This document shows, piece after piece, positions 55,332 to 61,867 of a DNA stretch of 64,000 nucleotides. A model generated the notes under the pieces. It saw only the letters and a program-made list of their open reading frames with translations, was not told the DNA's origin and ran no database searches. Position 1 is the stretch's first letter, and each line of letters begins with the position of its first letter. The position numbers were made by a program, and so were the translations under genes. The stretch lies in NCBI RefSeq assembly GCF_013372125.1, contig NZ_CP053826.1:434001-498000 (forward strand), read 5' to 3'. The DNA comes from Campylobacter curvus. GTDB taxonomy: Bacteria; Campylobacterota; Campylobacteria; Campylobacterales; Campylobacteraceae.

Positions 55332-56005
55332 TACTTGATTTTAAAGTAGAATTTTTCGATGCCATCGCTTTTGGCGACGTGAGTGCCAAGCTTGCGGGGT
55401 ATCAAAGGGATTTTGATCTTTCGCATATCCCGCCCCTTGAGAGGCGAAGGCTCAGTCGTGCGGCGAAATGTGCGTTTGACCTCATCAAGGGCTTTAAAAA
55501 GCTTGAGATGCCTATCGTCTTTAGCTCGTATGAGGGCGAGATGAACCGCTGTTTCGAGCTGCAAAGCACGCTGGCAAAAAACGAGCCGCTCTCGCCGACA
55601 TCGTTCTCGCTGTCGGTGCATAACGCGATCTCGTCGCTACTTAGCATAAGTATGCAAAACAGATATGAAATTTCAGCGATATCAGCTTACGCGCCGCTTG
55701 AATACGCCCTTTTAGCGGCAAATTTAAGGCTTGACGAGGGCTTTGATAGGGTGCTAGTGCTCGCCTATCACGAAGCGATATCGCAGGAGTATTTCAACGA
55801 GCATTCCTCATCTTTCATGGCGGCGATGATAGTTTCTAAGCAGACATCAAAAGATAAGTGTCTTAGCCTGCGACAAATGCCAAAAGAGGGTGGAAGCGAT
55901 GAAAATTTGCTTTTACGATTTTTGCAAAATTTCAGCTTTGAAAAAAAATGCTCGTTTAAAAGTAGCGACGAAAATTCTACCTGGCAGTGGGACTATGAAC
56001 CTTAG
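55328..56005 (+). CDS. apeC: Ketosynthase-like chain-length factor, ApeC-like
   Basis: 225 residues from GTG 55328, overlapping the upstream stop as GTGA; the longer frame is not supported. It is a short beta-ketoacyl synthase N-terminal-like domain: VFSSYEGEMNRCFEL and PLSPTSFSLSVHNAISSLL, where the active-site Cys of ketosynthases is absent. In APE clusters such a protein (ApeC) pairs with the complete KS (ApeO) as a chain-length-factor-like subunit. It overlaps the acyltransferase gene by 11 bases. Confidence 0.82.
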   Translation: MILDFKVEFFDAIAFGDVSAKLAGYQRDFDLSHIPPLERRRLSRAAKCAFDLIKGFKKLEMPIVFSSYEGEMNRCFELQSTLAKNEPLSPTSFSLSVHNAISSLLSISMQNRYEISAISAYAPLEYALLAANLRLDEGFDRVLVLAYHEAISQEYFNEHSSSFMAAMIVSKQTSKDKCLSLRQMPKEGGSDENLLLRFLQNFSFEKKCSFKSSDENSTWQWDYEP

Positions 56006-56756
56006 ACAAATTTTTAAGCAGTTCATCGCAGGCGCGTTATTCGTGCTGTTTGCGGTCATTTGCATGATCGGCAACATACTTTTCATACCCATCATCGTTT
56101 TTAGGCTAAACAGATTCAAAGCGGTCGAAAATTTTGCACGCGATAAGGTAGCGTCGGCGTGGAAATTTTTTATTAAGATGACAGAGGTGTTTGGGTATTT
56201 GGAGTATAAATTTGACCTTAAAGGCGAATTTAACGCTAAGTCGCAAATGATAATAGCAAATCACCCGTCCTTGCTCGATGTCGTATTTTTAGTGCCAAAA
56301 TTTAGGCGCATAAACTGCATCGTAAAAGGAAGCCTGAGTAAAAATATATTTTTGTTTGCAGCGATCAGAGCTTGCAACTACATACCAAATACCCAAAACG
56401 ACGAGCTTTTGCAAAAAAGCATCGAGGTGCTCAAAAGCGGAGAAAATTTACTGATCTTTCCCGAGGGCACCAGGACCAAAGATGAGATAATATTTCACAA
56501 AGCCGCGGCCTATATCGCCGTAAAAGGCGCTGAGAGCGTATCTTTACTGGCCATAAGGATGTCACCAAGGAGCCTGAAAAAGGATCAACCTTGGTACAAA
56601 ACGCCAAGCGTAAGGATAAAATACGACTTTAAAGAGATATTTAGCCTTGATATGTCTAAATTTATGACGCATAAACCAGACCTCGTCAGAGCCAGACGGC
56701 TGCATGAGGATATTATAAAAATTTATAAGGAGGAATTTGATGAAAGAGCTGATTAA
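55995..56756 (+). CDS. Lysophospholipid/acyl acyltransferase of the APE cluster
   Basis: 253 residues from ATG 55995, which starts inside the ApeC-like gene; the longer frame from 55890 is a read-through of that overlap. One N-terminal hydrophobic region (FIAGALFVLFAVICMIGNIL) anchors it. PlsC motifs are NHPSLLDVVFL (HX4D) and IFPEGTRTKDE. It probably acylates the glycerol or sugar anchor that carries the polyene, or moves the polyene chain itself. It is followed immediately by the first ACP. Confidence 0.85.
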   Translation: MNLRQIFKQFIAGALFVLFAVICMIGNILFIPIIVFRLNRFKAVENFARDKVASAWKFFIKMTEVFGYLEYKFDLKGEFNAKSQMIIANHPSLLDVVFLVPKFRRINCIVKGSLSKNIFLFAAIRACNYIPNTQNDELLQKSIEVLKSGENLLIFPEGTRTKDEIIFHKAAAYIAVKGAESVSLLAIRMSPRSLKKDQPWYKTPSVRIKYDFKEIFSLDMSKFMTHKPDLVRARRLHEDIIKIYKEEFDERAD

Positions 56757-56997
56757 CGAGGTAAAGGAGCTTATCATTGAAAGCCTGAATTTAGAGGATA
56801 TGAAACCAAGCGACATCGATGAGAACGCACCGCTTTTCAACGAAGGGCTTGGTCTTGATAGTGTCGATGCGCTGGAGCTTGGCCTTGCGGTGCAAAAAAG
56901 ATACGGCCTGGTGCTCGACTCCAAAACGGCAAATTTAAAAGAGATATTTCGCAGTGTCTCAAGCCTCGCGAAATATATATCTGAAAACAGGAAATAG
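56740..56997 (+). CDS. apeE: Acyl carrier protein, first APE copy
   Basis: ATG 56740 is preceded by TAAGGAGGA (56726-56734), the strongest ribosome site in the window, as expected for a carrier protein needed in excess. 85 residues. The phosphopantetheine serine is in GLGLDSVDALELG. It overlaps the end of the acyltransferase gene and lies two bases before the second ACP. It carries the growing chain for the KS, KR and dehydratase enzymes. Assignment to ApeE rather than ApeF is by order only. Confidence 0.88.
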   Translation: MKELINEVKELIIESLNLEDMKPSDIDENAPLFNEGLGLDSVDALELGLAVQKRYGLVLDSKTANLKEIFRSVSSLAKYISENRK

Positions 56998-56999
56998 CG

Positions 57000-57254
57000 A
57001 TGACTCAAGAGGAGATTTTTGGAATTTTGAAAAAAGCTTTGGTCGAGCTTTTTGAGATGGACGAGAGTAAAATAAAGCCGCAGACTCTGATATATGAAGA
57101 CCTGCAAATAGACAGCATCGACGCGATCGATCTGATAGATTATATCAAGCGACAGACCGGATACAGGCTGATGCCCGAAGATTTTAAAAACGTGAAAACG
57201 CTTGATGATATAGTCAAGGCCGTGGCAAAGAAATTTGAAGCTCAAGATAGCTAA
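57000..57254 (+). CDS. apeF: Acyl carrier protein, second APE copy
   Basis: 84 residues. The phosphopantetheine serine is in LQIDSIDAIDLIDYI. It differs from the first ACP in helix 2, as in other APE clusters, where one ACP carries the starter and the other the elongating chain. It starts after two bases and overlaps the next gene by 20. Confidence 0.88.
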   Translation: MTQEEIFGILKKALVELFEMDESKIKPQTLIYEDLQIDSIDAIDLIDYIKRQTGYRLMPEDFKNVKTLDDIVKAVAKKFEAQDS

Positions 57255-57774
57255 ATTTACCCTCACGCTAGTAAGCGTGATCTACCCGTTCGTGCTACTT
57301 TTTGCGAGCGAGCATAGCGGAGGAATTTTACTTTTGCTCGCCGTTTTGTGGGCCCTCAGGGGGTATTTTGAAAGCGGCGATATGAAGAGGGTTTGCTGGC
57401 TTGCCGCGGCTTTTTTCGTGCTTTGCGCTATTTTTAGAGGCGGTTTTTTGGCATTTTTGTATCCGTCTTTGGTTAGCCTTGCATTTTTGGTGTTTTTTGC
57501 AAATAGCCTCAAAGGCGAAGCCGTGATAACAAGGCTTGCGAGGCTAAAAGAGCCCGATCTGGACGAAAAAGGCGTGATCTATACGAGGAATTTGACCAAA
57601 ATTTGGTGCGTGTTTTTTATATTTAACGCTGCGACCTCCTTTTTTTTGGCGCTCTTTGAGGATAAAATTTATTGGAGCGTTTATAGCGGTCTTGTTTCTT
57701 ACTTGCTGATGGGAGCGCTTTTTGGCGGAGAAATTTTATACCGTAAATTTTTTATTTTAAGAGATGAGAAGTGA
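57235..57774 (+). CDS. Membrane protein of the APE cluster (COG4648-like)
   Basis: 179 residues from TTG 57235 (overlap with ACP). About four to five hydrophobic segments fill it: LTLVSVIYPFVLLFASEH, ILLLLAVLWALRGYF, AAFFVLCAIFRGGFLAFLYP and later VFFIFNAATSFFLALFE. Proteins of this type sit between the ACPs and the adenylation enzyme in APE clusters (ApeG position). The biochemical role is not known. Its stop overlaps the next gene as GTGA. Confidence 0.72.
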   Translation: MKLKIAKFTLTLVSVIYPFVLLFASEHSGGILLLLAVLWALRGYFESGDMKRVCWLAAAFFVLCAIFRGGFLAFLYPSLVSLAFLVFFANSLKGEAVITRLARLKEPDLDEKGVIYTRNLTKIWCVFFIFNAATSFFLALFEDKIYWSVYSGLVSYLLMGALFGGEILYRKFFILRDEK

Positions 57775-59327
57775 AATTTATCGAAAATTTAAAAGCATTT
57801 TGTTTTGAGGACGATAAGCGGGAGCTTTTTAGGCATTGTGAGGCGTTTGCCGGTCATATCAAGAGCCGCGGCATAAAAGAGCTTGAGATCTATCTAAACG
57901 ATGCCTTTTGCTTTTATGCGGCATTTTTTGGCTCTTTGATGGCCGGTGCCGTACCGACCGTGCTTCAAAAGCCTATCTTTGATCCCCAAAAGATACATGT
58001 AAGGGATGAAAATTTCACCGATTTTTTAAATTTTGACGAGGATATCGCGCCAGAGCTTGATGAAAATGCGAAATTTTTCCTACAAACCTCAGGCTCCAGC
58101 GCTAAAAGCAAGATCATCGAAAAATCGCTCGATGAGATGATAAAAGAGAGCCTTTATCTGGCGGAAGAGCTTAAATTTAGCCCTGGCGAGGTGTTTTTCT
58201 CCAGCGTTTCGCATCAGCACATGTTCGGACTCACGTTCAAGGTCTTTTTGCCCCTTGTTTTGGGCGCGAAGGTCATCGCAAAGGAGCTAAACTATCCCGA
58301 GATCATACTCGATGTAGATCTTAAAGATCATATCTTTATAACAAGTCCCGTGCTGCTTCAAACCCTCGTGCAAAGCCCAAGAGCGGCAAATTTAAAACTG
58401 CTAAAAGGCATAGTTTGCGCTGGATCGGCGCTAAAAAATGAGCTTAGAGATGAGCTGGCCAAGCTTTGCGATGCCAGGACGATCGAGATTTACGGTAGCA
58501 CGGAAACCGGCGTCATAGCTAAAAATTTGGGTGACGGGCTTAAAATTTTCAGCAAAGTGGACGCCGGGCTTGACGAGAGAGAGGCGCTAAACGTGCGCTC
58601 GCCTTGGTGCAAATTTTTTCAGACGAACGACTGGGCACGCATAGATGGCGACAGGCTCATTTTAAAAGGGCGCATGGATCGCATCATAAAGCTAAACGAT
58701 AAGCGTGTGAGCCTAGAAAGCGTCGAAAGCAGGCTACTTGAAAGCGGTATTGTAAAGGACTGCTACTGCGGTATGCATCCAAATTTCAAGAGAGTCGCCG
58801 CACTTTTGGTGTTAAATGAAAAAGGGCTGGCTAAATTTAGAAGAAACGGCAAAAAGGGCGTCGTGAGCGAGCTTACGACCCTGCTTAGAAGCGAGTTTAA
58901 AAACAATATCAGATATTTTAGGATAGTAAGCGATCTGGGCAGGAACAAGCAAGGTAAATTTGAAAAAAGCCGTTTCGAGGGCTTGCTCTTTGACGATGCG
59001 AGCCTAAAATGGAGCGACGAGGGCAGCGACGGGCAAAAATATAAATTTAGCGCGGTGATGGACGTGGGGCTTAAAATTTTTACCGATCATTTTCCGAATT
59101 TACCGCTGCTGCCGGGGTTTATGCAGCTTGATTTTGTATTTCATCTAGCAAGCGTCGCGGGGCTAAATTTAAACGGCGCATCAAGGATAGAAAATCTAAA
59201 ATTTACAAAATTCGTGCGTCCAAACGATAGGCTGAGCGTTTGGTTCGAGAAGAAAAACGAGAAGCTGTATTTTGAGATCTTTTGCAACGGCGAGAGATGC
59301 TCGCTTGGCAGGATAAGCTGCGAGTAG
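57771..59327 (+). CDS. apeH: Adenylation enzyme fused to hotdog dehydratase (ApeH-ApeI)
   Basis: 518 residues from GTG 57771. Residues ~1-410 are an acyl-AMP ligase: LQTSGSSAKSKIIEKS (phosphate loop) near 104, EIYGSTETGVIAKN, MDRIIKLNDKRVSLESVE and the C-terminal Lys region RNKQGKFEKSRF. It would activate an aromatic acid and load it on an ACP. Residues ~425-518 are a FabZ-like hotdog with DHFPNLPLLPGFMQLDFVF, where FabZ normally has Glu in place of the Asp. The second domain corresponds to ApeI and would pair with the ApeP-like protein at 52107. Confidence 0.85.
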   Translation: MKFIENLKAFCFEDDKRELFRHCEAFAGHIKSRGIKELEIYLNDAFCFYAAFFGSLMAGAVPTVLQKPIFDPQKIHVRDENFTDFLNFDEDIAPELDENAKFFLQTSGSSAKSKIIEKSLDEMIKESLYLAEELKFSPGEVFFSSVSHQHMFGLTFKVFLPLVLGAKVIAKELNYPEIILDVDLKDHIFITSPVLLQTLVQSPRAANLKLLKGIVCAGSALKNELRDELAKLCDARTIEIYGSTETGVIAKNLGDGLKIFSKVDAGLDEREALNVRSPWCKFFQTNDWARIDGDRLILKGRMDRIIKLNDKRVSLESVESRLLESGIVKDCYCGMHPNFKRVAALLVLNEKGLAKFRRNGKKGVVSELTTLLRSEFKNNIRYFRIVSDLGRNKQGKFEKSRFEGLLFDDASLKWSDEGSDGQKYKFSAVMDVGLKIFTDHFPNLPLLPGFMQLDFVFHLASVAGLNLNGASRIENLKFTKFVRPNDRLSVWFEKKNEKLYFEIFCNGERCSLGRISCE

Positions 59328-60935
59328 ATGAATAAATTTGCATTTTTAGTGCCTTACTACAACCACCCGCAAAACATAAAAGAGCTCGTAGCCGCGCTAA
59401 AACTCCACGATATCCCGATAATTATCGTCGATGACGGCTCTGATGAGCCCAGCAAAACCGTGTTAAGAGAGCTTGATGGCATCTTGCTTTTGACGCGCCC
59501 AAACAACGACGGCAAGGGCGCGGCGATGAAAGATGGCTTTGAATTTGCACTTGAAAAGGGTTTTACGCATGCCTTTCAGATAGATGCCGATTTTCAGCAT
59601 GATGTCGGTATGATCGAGCGGTTTTTGGAGGCTAGTCGAAATTTCCCGCAAAGTATCATCTGCTCAAACCCTATCTATGATGAAAATGCGCCAAGATCAA
59701 GGGTGTATGGCAGAAAGATCACGAATTTTTGGGTGCGGGTGAATGCGCTCACGACCAAGATGAAAGATACGATGTGCGGCTTTAGGATCTATCCGCTTGA
59801 GACGATAAAAGAGGCCGTGCAAAAGAGCAAAACGAACAGGATGGAATTTGACATGGAAATTTTGCTCAACGCTTCCAGACAGGGCGTGGATATGAGGTGG
59901 ATAGATATCAAAGTGCGCTACGAAAAGGACGGTGTTTCGCACTTTAAAATGCTAAGAGACAACGCGCTAATAAGCCTCATGCACGCGAAATATTTTTTCA
60001 GCCTGCCAAAATTCATATTTTTGAAATTTTTCAAAGACAAGGACAAACTCTGGTGGCAAAAGGGCGAGAGGGCAAACGCCTTTTTCTTGGAGCTCACGCT
60101 GTTTTTGGTGCGCTATACGCCGACTTTCATCTTAAATTTCATCATAAAGATCGTCGTATTTTTCTACTATATCTTTTCAAAAAACGAGCGTGAGAACATC
60201 AAAAATTTCAGACTAAATTTAGAGCAGTTCTCGCAGCGGGAATTTGGCACTCAAGCGTTTGAGAATTTTTATGAATTTGGCGTAGCGATATGCGATAAAT
60301 TTAGAGTCTGGCAGGATAAAATTCCAAAAGATGAGCTTGATAAGGTGAACGCAAAGCTCATAGACGACGAGCTAGTAGGAGCTAAAAAGGGACAGGTCAT
60401 AATAACCAGCCATCTTGGAAACGCTGAAATTTGCAAAGCCATTTCCACTAATGTCGATGGGTTTAAAATGGTCGTGCTGGTCTATACGAAAGGTAGCGAA
60501 AATTTCTACGAGATAATGAATAAAATAAGCCTTGGTAAGATCCGCCTTTTAAACGTGAACGAGCTTGATGTATCGGCGATGCTGGAGCTTAAAAACATCG
60601 TAGATAGCGGCGTGCATATAGGGGTGATGGGTGATAGAGTGCCGATAAACGGTGATAAATTTATGAGCGTTCGATTCCTTGGCAAGGAGGCGAAATTTAA
60701 CTACGGGCCTTATTTGCTGGCGGCTATCTTGGGTGTGAAAGTAAGCTCGCTTTGGTGCGAGAAGATAGACGGTAAATTTAGGATCGAGCTGATGCCTATC
60801 GCTGAAAATATCGCGCTCTCGCGAGATAGAGCCACAAGCGTTAGGCCCTATGTGCAAAAGTATGTCAAACAGCTGGAGGAGCACTGCTTAAAGGCGCCAT
60901 CTCAATGGTTTAACTTTTTTGATTTTTGGAGATGA
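59328..60935 (+). CDS. GT2 glycosyltransferase fused to LpxL-like acyltransferase
   Basis: 535 residues. Residues ~1-230 are a GT2 domain: FLVPYYNHPQNIKELV, IIVDDGSDEPSK, AFQIDADFQHDVG and TMCGFRIYPLE. Residues ~255-535 resemble Kdo2-lipid A acyltransferases (LpxL/HtrB): IITSHLGNAEICKAI with the catalytic-type His, and IGVMGDRVPINGDKFMSVRF. In APE clusters this fusion (ApeJ position) probably adds a sugar and an acyl chain to the polyene, producing the membrane-anchored form. ATG 59328 follows the previous stop directly. Confidence 0.86.
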   Translation: MNKFAFLVPYYNHPQNIKELVAALKLHDIPIIIVDDGSDEPSKTVLRELDGILLLTRPNNDGKGAAMKDGFEFALEKGFTHAFQIDADFQHDVGMIERFLEASRNFPQSIICSNPIYDENAPRSRVYGRKITNFWVRVNALTTKMKDTMCGFRIYPLETIKEAVQKSKTNRMEFDMEILLNASRQGVDMRWIDIKVRYEKDGVSHFKMLRDNALISLMHAKYFFSLPKFIFLKFFKDKDKLWWQKGERANAFFLELTLFLVRYTPTFILNFIIKIVVFFYYIFSKNERENIKNFRLNLEQFSQREFGTQAFENFYEFGVAICDKFRVWQDKIPKDELDKVNAKLIDDELVGAKKGQVIITSHLGNAEICKAISTNVDGFKMVVLVYTKGSENFYEIMNKISLGKIRLLNVNELDVSAMLELKNIVDSGVHIGVMGDRVPINGDKFMSVRFLGKEAKFNYGPYLLAAILGVKVSSLWCEKIDGKFRIELMPIAENIALSRDRATSVRPYVQKYVKQLEEHCLKAPSQWFNFFDFWR

Positions 60936-60936
60936 G

Positions 60937-61371
60937 ATGAAAATTTCACATATAACGACGATAAAGGCGCAGTTTTTTGATGTAGACAGTATGGATGTCG
61001 TGTGGCACGGCAACTACGTAAAATATCTCGAAATAGCGCGCTGCGAGCTGCTAAGTAAGATCGGCTACGACTACAAAAAGATGAAAACGGACGGCTTTGC
61101 CTATCCTATCGTGAAGCTTGATGTGAAATATATAAAGCCGATATTTTTTGGCGACGAGATAGAAATACAAACCGTTTTGGTAGAATTTGAAAGCTTTTTA
61201 AAATTTCATTATATAATCAAAAACCGCAGCACGAAAGTAAAGCTCAGCGAGGCCAATACCTCGCAAGTGGCCGTCGATATGAGGACGATGCAAACTTGCT
61301 TTTTCTTACCCGAGGAGATAAAAAACGCTATAAAAAGGTATGAAAATGAGACGAATGATCCTGCTTGCTAG
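60937..61371 (+). CDS. apeK: Hotdog thioesterase (4HBT family), ApeK-like
   Basis: ATG 60937 follows GGAG and gives 144 residues; an earlier in-frame start lies within the previous gene. FDVDSMDVVWHGNYVKYLEIAR is the 4-hydroxybenzoyl-CoA thioesterase signature, with the catalytic Asp before the W-H-x-N-Y; the motif is quoted here in two parts, FDVDSMDVVWHG and NYVKYLE. It releases or edits the acyl-ACP product. It overlaps the LolA-like gene. Confidence 0.85.
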   Translation: MKISHITTIKAQFFDVDSMDVVWHGNYVKYLEIARCELLSKIGYDYKKMKTDGFAYPIVKLDVKYIKPIFFGDEIEIQTVLVEFESFLKFHYIIKNRSTKVKLSEANTSQVAVDMRTMQTCFFLPEEIKNAIKRYENETNDPAC

Positions 61372-61867
61372 CCTTGCTATCGGCCTGTTAGCCGGCGATC
61401 TTGAGGAGCTTAGATCAAGCATCAAGACACAAAACGTAAAAGGAAATTTCACCCAGACTAAAATTTTAAGCGGATTTGATAAGCCCTTTAAAAGCTACGG
61501 AAGCTTTGCCCTAAAGGACGACGAGCTGCTTTGGGATACGAGTAGGCCCATCGTCTCTCACGTCGTGATAAACAAAGAGGGCATCTTTCAAAAAAACGGC
61601 AAAGACTTAGTCAAAACCAGTCAAAATTTCGACGAGGGGCTTTTTTTATCGATGGTAAAGCTTGATACGAACGAGCTAGAAAAAGAATTTGACATCAAAT
61701 TTGAAGGCGATATAAAAAAGGGCTGGAGGATCGCCCTGGAGCCTAAAAATCTTTTACTCAAGCAAATTTTCACGCAGATTTCGATATTTGGCGATAAATT
61801 CGTAAGAAAGATCGAGCTTTACGAGGTGAGCGGAGACAAGACCATAAACGAGTTTGAGATCAAATGA
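61346..61867 (+). CDS. LolA-like periplasmic lipid carrier of the APE cluster
   Basis: I prefer ATG 61346, seven bases after AAAGG; ATG 61340 is too close to it. 173 residues. A signal peptide (RRMILLASLAIGLLAG) precedes a LolA-type half-barrel: VKGNFTQTKILSGFDKP, YGSFALKDDELLWDTSRP and IFTQISIFGDKFVRKIEL. APE clusters carry such a LolA homologue (ApeL position), thought to move the hydrophobic pigment lipid through the periplasm after the MMPL exporter. Its stop overlaps the exporter ATG. Confidence 0.85.
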   Translation: MRRMILLASLAIGLLAGDLEELRSSIKTQNVKGNFTQTKILSGFDKPFKSYGSFALKDDELLWDTSRPIVSHVVINKEGIFQKNGKDLVKTSQNFDEGLFLSMVKLDTNELEKEFDIKFEGDIKKGWRIALEPKNLLLKQIFTQISIFGDKFVRKIELYEVSGDKTINEFEIK

